DNA from: Salpingoeca rosetta
Lineage: Eukaryota > Opisthokonta > Choanoflagellata > Craspedida > Salpingoecidae
Assembly: GCF_000188695.1 (NCBI RefSeq)
Contig: NW_004754925.1
Span: 1,755,510 to 1,799,394, forward strand
DNA: 43,885 nt
Direction of reading: 5' to 3'
Made by a program: the position numbers and the translations under genes. The notes under the pieces were generated by a model. The model did not search any database. It had not been told where the DNA came from and worked only from the letters and a program-made list of their open reading frames with translations. Position 1 is the first letter of the stretch; every line of letters begins with the position of its first letter. This document shows positions 1-10,848 of this stretch, one piece after another.

Positions 1-155
1 GGCATTGACGCGAAAGAAAGAAACAAACAAACCAACAAGGAAGGAAGGAAGAGAAGGGTGTGGAGTTCACGCACAACAACAACGCAACGACAACAACGAC
101 GACGACGACACGTGTGCACTTCCCAAGCAAGCAAGCAAGAAAGCAAATACACGAC
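1..155. other. Upstream flank of the PDF gene
   Basis: No coding sequence is recognised here. The stretch is purine-rich, with GAAA/GGAA runs, CAA and GAC triplet runs, and AAGC tetranucleotide repeats at about 125-142. It probably holds the 5' untranslated region of the deformylase gene and part of its promoter. No TATA-like element stands out. Confidence 0.4.
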
Positions 156-275
156 ATGCGACTGCTGCGGGCGATACGAAGGGGGCGGGCACTGCCGAAG
201 ATCATCGAAGCAGGGCACCCCGTCTTGAGGGAGAAGGCAGCACCCATCCAGCGCTCAGATATCACGGTGGGAAGC

Positions 276-360
<85 letters not shown>

Positions 361-1275
361 TGTGTCTGTGTGTCTGCGTGTGAGTCTGTGTGTGAGTCTG
401 TGTCTGTGTGTCTGTGTCTGTGTCTGTGTGTCTGTGTCTGTGTGTGTCTGTGTCTGTGTGTGTCTGTGTGTCTGTGTGTCTGTGTCTGTGTGTGTTTCTG
501 TTCGTTCCACTCCATTCTTCTCTCTGCATCCATGGTCTCCCCGTCCGTCCCCCTGCATCCACTTGCCCCCCTCCCCGCTCCACTCACTGCGCTTCGACGA
601 CCCTCACCTCGATCGCACTGCCACTGCCACTGGCAACGCTCTTGCACACAGGATGGCTCCATCCGGAACCTTGTGGACTCACTGTCAGCCCGGTTACGGG
701 AGGACAAAGGCTTTGGGCTCTGCGCACCTCAGATTGGCGAGTCCTTGCAGGTCAGTGCATGCGCCTCTGTGTGTGTGTGTGTGTGTCTGTCTGTCTGTCT
801 CTATGTGTGTGTGCGTATCCGTCTGTATCTGTGCGTCTGCCTGTGTGTCTGTCTATCTGCTTGAGCAAGCCTCCCGGTCTCCTCGCTCACCACCTCTCTA
901 CCACCTACACTGCGCAGCTGTTTGTGATGGAGGTGACACCAGACATGATTGAACTGGAGACCAACTTCCGCGACATCAAGATGCTGGACATGCGGCCCGT
1001 CCCGCTCACAGGTAAACAGAGAGAGAGAGGGAGAGAGAGTGTGTGTGTATGTGTGTATGTGTGCGTCTGTGTGCGTCTGTGTGTGTGTGTGTGTGTGTGT
1101 GTGTCTGTGTCTGTGTCTGTGTCTGTGTCTGTGTCTGTGCCTGTGTCTGTGTCTGTGTGTTTTGTCTGGCTCTCTGTCTGTCTCTGTGTCAGTGTGTCTC
1201 TGTATATCGCTGTCTCCGTAGTGCAATGAATGCTTCATTCGTGCTAGCAGCCATATTCGATGTCACTGTGTCCCA

Positions 1276-1341
<66 letters not shown>

Positions 1342-1682
1342 CGATTGCCAACCCACGGCTCAAGTATGGCAAGAAGATGAGCACGCACCGCGAGAGCTGC
1401 CTGAGCATACCAGGATACAGCGCGCACGTGACGCGGCCCGTCGACATCCACCTCACGGGCCTGTGTGCTGTGACGGGCACGGACGTCTCTGTGGCGCTGA
1501 GCGGCTGGACAGCGCGCATTGTGCAACACGAGGTCGATCACCTCAACGGGTGCCTGTACACGGACAAGATGGACGCAAGCACGCTCTCCATCAACGAGAA
1601 CACCGTCAAGTACCTTCACCCGCTTGACGTGCAGAACGACGGCGCAAAGTCCATCAAGCTGCGCAATGAAAACGCCCTCTAG
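156..1682 (+). CDS. PDF: Mitochondrial-type peptide deformylase, 4 exons, 217 aa
   Basis: Peptide deformylase removes the formyl group from the initiator methionine of new organellar proteins. Exons are 156-275, 652-750, 918-1011 and 1342-1682, in frame throughout. All three family motifs are present: motif 1 GFGLCAPQ (residues 60-67), motif 2 ESCLS (122-126, metal ligand Cys124) and motif 3 HEVDH (167-171, metal ligands His167 and His171, catalytic Glu168). The sequence around motif 3 (SGWTARIVQHEVDHLNG, then a CLYTDKMD block) closely resembles animal mitochondrial PDF. The Arg-rich start (MRLLRAIRRGR) looks like a mitochondrial presequence. The ATG at 156 is chosen because it opens this presequence and is in frame with the conserved first helix. 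The exon 1 donor is uncertain: 275 or 266 both keep frame, differing by three residues. Introns 1 and 2 are TG-rich; intron 3 has TG at its start and CA at its end. Confidence 0.93.
276..500. repeat. (TG)n / (TCTG)n microsatellite in PDF intron 1
   Basis: A nearly pure TG run from about 280 to 360 follows directly on the 5' splice site of intron 1. It decays into TGTGTC units up to about 500. It lies on the sense strand of the gene. Confidence 0.95.
1040..1341. repeat. (TG)n followed by (CA)n within one intron
   Basis: PDF intron 3 (1012-1341) has TG/TCTG repeats at about 1040-1160, near its 5' end. A pure (CA)n run at about 1277-1340 ends in the AG of the acceptor. The two arms are complementary, so the transcript could pair with itself across the intron. 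Confidence 0.92.
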
Positions 1683-1942
1683 CTCGGGCTATACCATTCA
1701 CACACACACACGCGCACATTGCTTGGGGACTGTGTATCATGCCTCGCATTGTGCGTTCGTTCGCGTCCATTCACCCATTCATTCATGTCACAGCTGGTGT
1801 TTGGTTCGTTCCAATTCTTCGTCTGTACATATAAAGTAGTCATCAGGCAACCCCCACCTCACAGACCGGCATGCGCATGCATATGTGTGCATATTATGTG
1901 CGTGTGTGGAAAAGGGGCGTGATGTCGTGGGTCCCTCTCGTG
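1683..1942. other. Convergent intergenic region, PDF to coiled-coil gene
   Basis: These 260 bases hold the overlapping 3' untranslated regions of two genes that end towards each other. I see no further coding sequence and no clear AATAAA. A TATAAAG-like run occurs near 1828 but cannot be assigned a role. Confidence 0.5.
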
Positions 1943-3765
1943 TCATCGCCGCTTTGCTGCAAACATCTCCGCCAGCTGCGCGTCGCGGAAGAGGAGCGGT
2001 GGGGATGGCCCGCACCCGCCTACCGTCGCCTCCTGCACACATCACGGGATGGTGGCAGTGGTGGTGGTGGTGGTGGTGGTGGTGGTCATAGTAGGAGGGA
2101 ACAAATGCAATAGCGCAGCTGCAAGTGACAAAATCAAGCACCCATCGTTCCACCAGCACCAGCATCATCCCCGTTGCACGCCACTGTTCAACGTACCTCT
2201 GGTGTTCGATAGGAGAAGACGTCTGGGCGGTTCCTGTCATCGCCATCGTCGAGCACGCCTCGCCACTCCACGGGCTGCTCGAAGCGCAGTGCCCGCGGCC
2301 GCAGCTCAATCTACACGTGGGCCGGGGTGGTGATTTGAGATGTGGGGGAAGACGGGGTGGGACGGGATGAGGGGAAGTAAAGAGGGGGGGGAGGTGATGC
2401 CGTGCAAGATGTGCAGTGGTGGAAACGCAGGGAAGTGCAGCAACAGCTGTCGCTCACGCACTCACTCGCCCACCCGCAATATCACAGCCGACGAGCCTGC
2501 ATGGAAGCGCACCTCTCTGATCCACTTGTCGTATGCGGCCTGGCCGCGCTGTTTCGCCTCCCGCCGCAGCTCAGCCTGCCGCCGCCGCTTCTCCCGCTCT
2601 GACGCGTGGGCGTCGTGTGAAGGTGGTGGTCGTCGTGGTAGCGTTGTGGATTGGTGGGCAGAGGCGGTTTGCGCATGAACTGTGTGGTTTCTTCCATTGA
2701 ACATCGTGCAAACAAGTCAAACACACACACGCACACGCACACACGCACACACACACGTCAATGAGCCGACCTTCTGCGTCTGCCTTGCGGCGCCTGAGAT
2801 GATAGTCGTAGAGCCATTCCTTGTAGTTCTCTTCCGTTTCGTGCTGCTCCCACACACGCACGTAAGCACACACACACACACATTGTCGTAAAACTTGAGC
2901 GAGTGCTGAGGAGTGTGATGTGAACAAATCACAACCAACCAACACCTTCCTCGCACACATGTGTACATGTGCATGTCGGCTCACCATGAGTTCCTCGAGC
3001 CGCGCCTTGCGTCGTTGCTCCTCTTTCTTCTTCTTTGCTGCTTCCCGGCGTTTCCTGCCCAAACGGTTGATGCCAGTAGTGCGCGCAGTCAGGCCACAAA
3101 GCAACTCAGGCATACTCACAAGTACACAACACACACACACACGCCACAACACTCAGCACACACACACACAATCACACACACACACACACAATCACAACAC
3201 TCAACACACACACAACACAACACATGCACAAGTACACCACAGCCCAAAAATGCACTACACCTTGCCCTGCGTGCGCGCTTGTCCCTGTTGAGCCATCGCT
3301 CATACTCCTGGTGCCCGCGGTCCCTGAGCGCCTGTTGCCGCCGCTTCTCCTCCAACTCCTTCGCCAGCTGCTCCTCCTGGTGGACGCGGTGAGATGATGA
3401 TGGTGATGTTGGTGGTAGCGTCAGCACGTGGTCAATTGCCTCAACACACACACACACACACACACACACGCTCAAACACACACACACGCTCAAACACACA
3501 AACAAGCACACACAAACAAGCACACACACACACACACTCACAGAGACACACAAAATCACCTCCTTCTTGCGTTGCTTTGCTGCCTCGTTCTTCTGCTGCC
3601 GCTCCTTGTGCTTGATCCACTCCGCGTGTGTCATGGCCGACGATGACGCTGCACGGCCACCGCCACCCGCACCTTTCCCTGCACCATGAGTTGGTTTCGG
3701 TGCAGTCGTGAGTTTGGAGGACGGGTGGTGCTGTTTGCCAACTGAAGACCAGCGTGTTTGACGGT

Positions 3766-3851
<86 letters not shown>

Positions 3852-4519
3852 GCACGCACACAGCTAATGTACCTGCGCTGATAGTGTGCGTGCCCGTCTC
3901 GCCCTCCACGACGATGGAGCCATCCACCGTGGTTCGCTTCCGTGTGCGTGTCTGGCCCTTGCCGCTGCGTGGCTTGCTTTTCCCCTTTGTCCTCGATGCC
4001 GATGCTGCCTTGCTTGTCGAGGTCTTCTTGGCGTCGCGCTTGTGATATGGCTCCAGCGACGACAGCTTGCGGTTGCGGTAGTTAAGGCGGTCCGTGTACA
4101 GGTTGCGGTACAGATACCTGACCAGAACCAAGCGTCAAAGCAAGCAGTGGAGTGGGGTGGAGTGGAATGGGTGACATTAACAATCGTGCTATGACTCGAC
4201 TCAACAGCAGCGTACGCTCGGATCATATGTCGTTGTCGAGCAACAACAAAGAACAGAGGAGAGCAATAGCGCTGGCATGCGCAGGTGTGATGCACACACA
4301 CATACGCAAGAGAATCGCGGTCTGGAAGCGGGGTGCCGCCGGGTGATTGTCGGCCAGAGCTGGACACGGTGTCGTCCATGGACAGCTCGCTGCAGGCATG
4401 AGCTTGCACATGTGAGAACGTCGGTTGCAGTCGCAGACACGAGATTGTCGAAGCATCACAAGTGCGCACAGGTACACCTTGAAAGGACCCTGCACCTTGC
4501 ATACACACATACACACACA

Positions 4520-4567
<48 letters not shown>

Positions 4568-5318
4568 CACACCTTCACACATTTATACGCACACATGCGC
4601 ACACACACACACCCCTTCACACATTCACACCCACACATATGCTTCACTCACATATTCACGCGTACGCGCGTTGTGCTCACCTGAGAATAGCCTCGTACCA
4701 CGGGTGCTGATGGGGTGCCTCTGAAAGCCTGCGTGCAACGTGGCGTCGATACCAAGGCCGCTGACTCTCTGCCTGCGCCTGACCCTGGTCATCCCCGCCC
4801 TCGTTGTCGCTGTCGCTGTCGCTGTGGAGTGGCGTGCGATGTTGTGCTGTTCGCCTGCGGGAGGGCGCAGCTGCTGTTCTGTCGTAGGAGGCACCGCCCT
4901 TCATCACTGTAGATGTTGGCCTTGTGCGCACTGCTCGAGACCCAAGCGCACGTCGCGCAGACTGAGAGTCGCCGAGTCTCTTCTGTGGGCTGTCACTGTC
5001 AAGGGCAACCTCGTTGCCAATCACTGCCACATCTCCATCCTCATCCTCATCCTCATCCTCAATATCGTTGTACATCCGCAGCCGTTGCAGGTCACGCTCC
5101 AGTGACTGCAGCAACTCTGCGGGCCCAGTACGGCGTCCACTGCCACCTCGCCGCGCACTCTTCCTTCCTCCCTTCCCCTCGCGCCCACTGCCCTTTCCAC
5201 TGCCACTGCCTGTGGAGGACGAGGAGGACGCGGACGAGAAGCGCACATCCACCACAGAAACGTCTTCCATCTCGACCGTTACAGGGAAAATGTGAAGGCG
5301 CTGGTTCAAGTCCTGCAT
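1943..5318 (-). CDS. Coiled-coil protein with four Trp-motif repeats, 9 exons, 565 aa
   Basis: The family is not securely recognised. Exons in transcript order: 5318-4681, 4117-3873, 3741-3560, 3376-3261, 3054-2985, 2846-2771, 2679-2513, 2310-2197, 2032-1943; all phases agree. The first third is low complexity (Ser/Gly runs, an acidic Asp/Glu block). The middle is Arg/Lys/Glu-rich predicted coiled coil. A short motif of the form (Y/A)xxW(L/I)xx recurs at about Trp336, Trp383, Trp428 and Trp495, each on a separate exon. Similar 'W-L-x-x-K' spacing is seen in ciliary and sperm coiled-coil proteins such as CCDC34 and CCDC181, so a cytoskeletal role is possible but only inferred. The tail from about residue 499 (LRPRALRFEQPVEW) is non-helical and ends AAKRR. 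The start ATG at 5318 lies only 190 bases after the upstream kinase gene. The exon 6 acceptor could be 2846 or 2843. Confidence 0.75.
2049..2090. repeat. (GGT)n in the last intron of the coiled-coil gene
   Basis: A GGT triplet run on the + strand reads (ACC)n on the sense strand. It ends about 20 bases upstream of the 3' splice site at 2033, in the usual polypyrimidine-tract position. Confidence 0.85.
3770..3862. repeat. (CA)n microsatellite, sense (TG)n after a donor
   Basis: A run of roughly 80 bases of CA on the + strand, in intron 2 of the coiled-coil gene. On the sense strand it is TG and begins within about 12 bases of the 5' splice site at 3872. Confidence 0.95.
4495..4640. repeat. 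(CA)n tract in coiled-coil gene intron 1
   Basis: CA dinucleotides with interspersed TTCACA units; TG on the sense strand. It occupies the donor half of intron 1 (4680-4118). The acceptor half is ordinary unique sequence. Confidence 0.9.
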
Positions 5319-5462
5319 ACGTTTCTGTGTGTGTGTTTTTTTGAAGACTCGAGGCCTAGAGGCGTCGAGGCACAGACCTCAGGACCTAGGGACCTCACCC
5401 TCACAGACACACGTACACAAAGCTACACGGGCACAAAGCTCTACAGACACACCTACACAAAC

Positions 5463-5500
<38 letters not shown>

Positions 5501-5508
5501 CTGCACAA
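5319..5508. other. Short intergenic spacer between two minus-strand genes
   Basis: Only 190 bases separate the kinase stop codon (5509) from the coiled-coil start codon (5318). A CA run (about 5463-5499) lies next to the kinase stop. The rest must hold one gene's 3' end and the next gene's promoter or 5' leader. No motif is recognisable. Confidence 0.5.
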
Positions 5509-8500
5509 TCAAGCAAAGTGGTGGTCTTTCAATTCTCCAAACGACGGGCGCTCATGCGGGTTCTGCGCCATGCACTTGTACGTCAGCGACTGGAACCACT
5601 CGGGGATGGCTGAGAGAAGGGGGGGGGGTGATGTGTGGTGGGCGAGAGATGCGTGGTAGGCGAGTGGGTGAGGAGAAGAATCCGCAAGCGACCCAGACAC
5701 ACACACATGCAGATACCTACATACAAACACACTCACACACTCACAAGCTCACACACACTCACGCACTGACGCACTCACACAATAAGCTTCTCACCAGCTT
5801 TTTCGCTGTCGTCAAACTTGAGGCGCTTCCCCTCCGTCAAGAGCTTCGCAATGGCTGTCAGCAGTGGCCCTCTGAAGTCACTGCCCTTCTCCTGCTCAAT
5901 CAAGTCGGGGGTGCGCTGGGTCGCCACCTCCCACATGAGCACGCCAAAGCTGAAGATGTCTGCTTCGAAGCTACACTTGTCACCCGTCAGTGCCTCTGGT
6001 GCCATGTACAGCGGTGTGCCCACGCCAGCTGCCAGCGCCGTGCCCGCCATCGTTTGCAGTCCAGCTTGCTGGTTGTATTCGGGGCCATCACCATCATCAT
6101 CACGACTGGACGATAGGCGGGTGCGCTGTCGTTGGTGCCTGTCACGGGTGAAGCACCGGCGGATGGACCCGAAATCCGTAATCTTGGCACGAAGCGATGA
6201 TGAAACAAGCACGTTGACGCTCTTCAAGTCTCTGTTGGCAGTGAACGGTTGTGGTCATGGTGGGGTGAGTCGAAGCAGGAGCTCGTGGGGTTGGGTGAAG
6301 CAGGGACTTGATGCTTGCAGGCACACAAACAAACAAACAAACAAACAAACAAACAAACAAACAAACAAACACATTACAGACACACACACACACACATACA
6401 ATCAACCCACCGGTGCATCTGGTCGAGGCTGTGGGTAAAGGCCATGCCACTGGCGACATCGCGCAGTAGCCGCAGTTTCAAGTCCCACACAGTCATCGTC
6501 TCAGGCCTTCTATCGCTTTCAGTGCTCACCAACGTCAATTCTTCACCCACGATGTCAGATGTTGTTACATCCTGCCTTGCACCATCTTCACTACTTCGCT
6601 CCCCTTGTTCCGCCTCCCTCAACACATTCTCCATGTCCTTCCCCAGCAGGTCCTTGAGCGATCCCAGAGCAACAAACTCCAGCACAAGGAACGGGCTGCC
6701 GTTGGGGTCTGTGCCCGCCCCAAAGAACCGCACCACATTCGGGTGGCGTGTCCGTTGCAGGAACTCCACCTCCTTCTCAAATTCCTGCACCGTGTTCTCG
6801 TCAAACATCATCACCCCTTGCTGCAGTACTTTCACTGCCACCATGACTGTGTCCCACTCCGCCTTGAACACCACGCCAAAAGCACCCGCAGCAACACGCT
6901 CAACAAGTCTCAGCTCACCATACTCAATCTCCCACGCCTTCTTCAGCGCCATCACCTCCTCGTCCATCTCCACCAGCAACTGCTCCTGCAGGCCGATGCG
7001 TTTCGTCAGGCCACGGTAGTGGCGTGACAGCCACGCCACGAACAGGCCGAAGAACAGCCCGCCAATCACGGAGCCAGCGGCAACGCCAGCGATGTTGGGC
7101 TCATCTAACACACACCGTCCATCTGATGTCATCTTGAAACCCCGCGCGCACGTGCAGTGGAAGGAGAACACAATCTGCGGCGTAAATGTGAAGAGATCAC
7201 TCTGTCGACGCAGATCCCGGTTTGACAGCTGAAGCGCACATTCAATCGGCGCATCAGTGAGTTGGAGGATGGGAGGGGTGGACCGGCTTGGAAGAGGGAC
7301 CAGGTCAGCCGTCCAATCTTGTTCTTCTGACAAGACAACTGATCTCTCTGTCACGCGATTGATCTCCTCCAGTTGACCCAACCACGTGTTGCCAGAAAGA
7401 TCTATCACATCCGCTCGCTGAAGGCAGTTGCGTGCAGTTGCCGCCGCTTGTCGTGTGTCAATGGTTCCGGCCAAGTTGCGGGCGAAGAGAATGCGTCTGC
7501 CCCAGCGTGTACACAGCGCAGCAACGGGCAGGAAATTGGTGTTGCTGATGTCGAGGATGTCAATCGGAGGAGCGTCGATAGAAGTGAGGTGGGTGCACCC
7601 GGACATATTCAGCTCACGCAGCGGATTGTGGACGGTGACAGACCGCAGGTGCTCGTTGTCGTTCAGAAGGATGGAGTGGAATGTTCTGTCAGCACACAAC
7701 TCAATGGCTTCGTAGTTCGTGTTGGCGATGCGAAGCTCTCGCACGCTTTTTGCGAGCAGCATGCACACCTTGCTGATTGGGAGCGTGGCGTTGCTGGCGC
7801 CCGGCCAGCCCACATGCAGGGCATCGAGACTCAGCGACGGGAGGCGTTCAAGTAATGGGATCACGGAAGTGACGTCGACATTCTCCAAACTGAGCACTGA
7901 TAACGGCGCGACGCTACCGATGTTGGCGTCCGTCAACACTGCCTTGGACTCTGCTTGGGGAGACGCATCGAGCTCAAGGATGTCGAGGTTGGACAAACGA
8001 AGAAGTGGCGCCAAGTCCATGTGCTTGATTTCGTGGTTCTGCAGCCGCATGGTTTTCAGGGCAGGCGCGAGGGTGACGTCTGGCAGCTCCTGCATGGGGT
8101 TGCTGCTCAAGCCAAACCTGCGAAAGGCAGGCAATTCTTTGGACAGATGCAACTCCGTCAGGTGATTGTTGTTGAGGTTAAGGGCAACCAAGGAAGGCAG
8201 GGACGCTCCTGCAAGCACATTGTCGATGGAGTGAAGATCGTTGTTGGCGAAAGACACCAGTCGCAGGTCTGGGGTGTTGGCGAACAAATTGGGTGGAAGC
8301 TGGGTGAGATGGCTGTTTGCACAGAAGAACTCGTCGAGAAAGCGGTTGAACTGAAGTAGGTCGTCAGGCATGGACGTCAGCTCGTTCCTCGACAAGTCAA
8401 GGACCTTCAGCGCCGCCAAGTCCTCGAGTACGCCTGGTGGCAGCGAAGACAGGCGGTTGTTGAAGATTTGCAGCCCCTGCAGATATGACAGACCAGAGAA

Positions 8501-9886
8501 GATGGTCTTGGGCAGGGACGTGATGAAGTTTCCCGCCAAGTTCAACACAGTGAGGCGCGTGTTCTTTCGGAATAGCGTTGCTGGCAAGCTGGTGAGGAGC
8601 ATGTCCTCGAGACTCAGATGATCCAGCTTGGGCAGCCCAGCAAAAACGTGAGCGTCAAGCTCTGTGATGGGGTTCTGATGCAGCTGAAGCTTTGTGAGGC
8701 TCATGAGACGATGGAACAGGTCGAAATGGATGGTGCTGATTTCGTTGGCAAACAGGGTCAGCACCTGCAGCTGAGTGAGGTCATCGAATGCCCGTGATTC
8801 AATCTCAGAAATGAGGTTCTCGCCAAGAAGCAGCTGCTGCAGGACTGGCAAGCCCTTGAAATCGTCCTTTGCGATGCCACGGATGCGGTTGTTGTGCAAG
8901 CTGAGGGTTGACAGCGAGGTCATGCCAGATACGTCTGGGACAGATGTGAGGGAATTGTTGTGCAAGTCCATGTGGACGAGCTCGTGTGAGAGGGCAAAGC
9001 CGTCGGTGCCGAGTGCTCGAAGCACTTTGCTGTCGCAGATATTGATGGTATCGACGCTTGTCATTGGGTTGAGCACGCTCAACTGAAGCGTGGGAAACTG
9101 CACGCCCATGGCCGAGAAAGAGCGGCACATCGTCCAATTGCCGTTGGTCACAACCCACTCCAGCGCTTCTGCTTCAATGTGCCCATTCAATACAAGCCTG
9201 GTCACCCGCGGAGAGATGCTGCGCAATGTGCTTGCATCTGTTTCTTCATCGGGCGACTCGGTGTCCTCGACTGAGATTACAAGGCTGCCGTTGATTGTCG
9301 GACCAGGACACGAGCCATCGACCACGCTCGCCAGCGTGCACTGCCCTGCATGTACAACAGGGTCTTGATTTCGTCGCACTCGGCTGTGTTGGGGTTGTGA
9401 CTGTTGTTGGAACGGTAGCTTGGTCGTTGCGTTGTTGCGGCGGATGTCATTCACCTTCTCTTCCACGTGCGCGGTGGTGGTTGTCAACAGTGGAGCCGGT
9501 GGTGTCCTGTGATCTCCTTCAAGATGTTGTTTGTCTTTGCTGCTGTCCTCATTTCGATCGTCACACCCAAACGCAGTCATCATGCGATGAATTGGAGACA
9601 GGTCGACAAGCGAAGAGAGTAGCGTGTTTTCCCGTGTCGTTTTGTGTCCGGTCGTAGTGTCATTGTGACTGCCGTTGTGTATCTTGTCGACATGGTGCTT
9701 GGGGAAGAACGGGACGTCGTGCGCTTCAAGCACACGCGCCATGCTGTCCAGTGTGCCGTGTACATCCGAGCAGAGCTAGCGAACATAGGAGAGAGGTGGG
9801 GTGGGTAAAGATGCGTGCATGCAAGCATGTGAGTGAAAGTGACAGGGAAAGCGTGGAAGTGCACGCGTTGATATGTGTGTGTGTGT

Positions 9887-9957
<71 letters not shown>

Positions 9958-10165
9958 CGGCACGAGGAGAGGAGACGGAGTGTATTCATTCTCCCAATGC
10001 ACACGACAAACAAAACAACAGGACAACAAGGACAACAGAACACCACACCTGATTGTTGTGGGCGAAAGCGTTTGCAGTGGTTGAGCGTGCATGTGCGTTG
10101 GCGATCATGGTGGCAACCACCAACACTTGCAGTGTTGCCACAGCCACCATCATTGTTCCTTGCAT
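5509..10165 (-). CDS. LRR receptor kinase of the TKL type, 4 exons, 1339 aa
   Basis: Predicted single-pass receptor kinase. Exons: 10165-10049, 9775-6411, 6231-5795, 5609-5509; all phases agree. Exon 1 encodes a signal peptide (hydrophobic core about residues 5-20, AHA cleavage-like site). The ectodomain carries many leucine-rich repeats (about residues 240-780), then a small Cys-containing EGF-like stub (CTCARGF). The transmembrane segment is about residues 934-958 and the kinase domain about 992-1330. Kinase landmarks: a glycine loop with first Gly replaced (AAGAFG), VAVK lysine, HRDLKSVN catalytic loop (His1160), DFG followed by Ser, GTPLYMAPE, and a terminal RPSF arginine. HRDLKSxN and the W/YMAPE style indicate TKL (RAF/MLK-like) rather than a true tyrosine kinase. 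There is a Ser/Asp-rich insert before helix E and an extended activation segment. The intron after 6411 splits the HRD arginine codon. Ligand unknown. Confidence 0.9.
6325..6400. repeat. (ACAA)n and (CA)n in a kinase intron
   Basis: About 11 ACAA units are followed by a short CA run. On the sense strand these are (TTTG)n and (TG)n. The TG part lies about 10 bases after the 5' splice site at 6410. Confidence 0.93.
9868..9957. repeat. (TG)n microsatellite, sense (CA)n in kinase intron 1
   Basis: A run of about 85 bases in the intron (10048-9776) that separates the signal-peptide exon from the LRR exon. On the sense strand it is CA and lies in mid-intron, about 95 bases from the acceptor. Confidence 0.95.
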
Positions 10166-10848
10166 GGCTCGGCCGAGCAAGGCAAGCAAGAAAGTAGGAA
10201 GGGAAGGAAGGGCTGCGGGGTGTTGTGGTTGGTTGCTTGGTTGGCTGCTTGGAGCGTGCTGCGGACAGTGGTGGTGGAGCGGCAAATTTCACCGTGTCGA
10301 AAATGCGCAACATCTTTCGCCAATGTTCTTCAAAGCAGCAGCTGCTGCACTTCGTGCTGTCTGTCGTGAGTTGCCTTCCCTTCTGCCCGTGCTTCCACCA
10401 GCCAGCCAGCAGCGCAGCCTTCCCTCTTCCCGCCGGCCGTCGCACATGAGCACATGCCTACATGCGAGTATGCACTGACACAGTACGAAGAAGGATAAAG
10501 ATGACATTCCACCACATCGTGGTCTCTGTTTACTCTCTGTTTACATTTCATTGTGTTTTCAAGGTCCAATAGTCCAATCAATACAATCAATCCATCCACC
10601 ACCACGATTTGCAGCGCATACAGACTTACAGACACACACACGGTTACATTACACATTCATCATTCGTCACTGCATCCATCACGCACCCACATCCAAGAGT
10701 CCAGGGGTCCAGCTGCGCCCAGCTTGCCAGCAAGCATACACGCGTCACCCTCAAACCAACTCTTCCGCTCAGCTGCGAACGCATAACTCACACCCCACCC
10801 ATCACACAGCAAAAGCAGCAGAGTTCCAGCCATTGGACTTGGAGTGGA
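10166..10848. other. Intergenic region, sulfatase 3' end and kinase promoter
   Basis: This region lies between two genes on the minus strand. No ORF with recognisable protein character is present. It contains AAGG/GAAG runs and short CA stretches near 10620-10640. It should hold the sulfatase 3' untranslated region, polyadenylation site and the kinase promoter, none of which can be pinpointed. Confidence 0.5.

Noticed and set aside
255..1240. Many overlapping ORFs of Cys-Val or His-Thr repeats on both strands
   Set aside because: They are translations of TG/CA microsatellites without stops. Similar ORFs occur at every dinucleotide tract in the window and have no protein features.
1788..2309. 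Poly-His ORF on the minus strand
   Set aside because: The His run is the (GGT)n intronic repeat read in another frame. Two real exons of the coiled-coil gene lie here in different frames and splice in phase.
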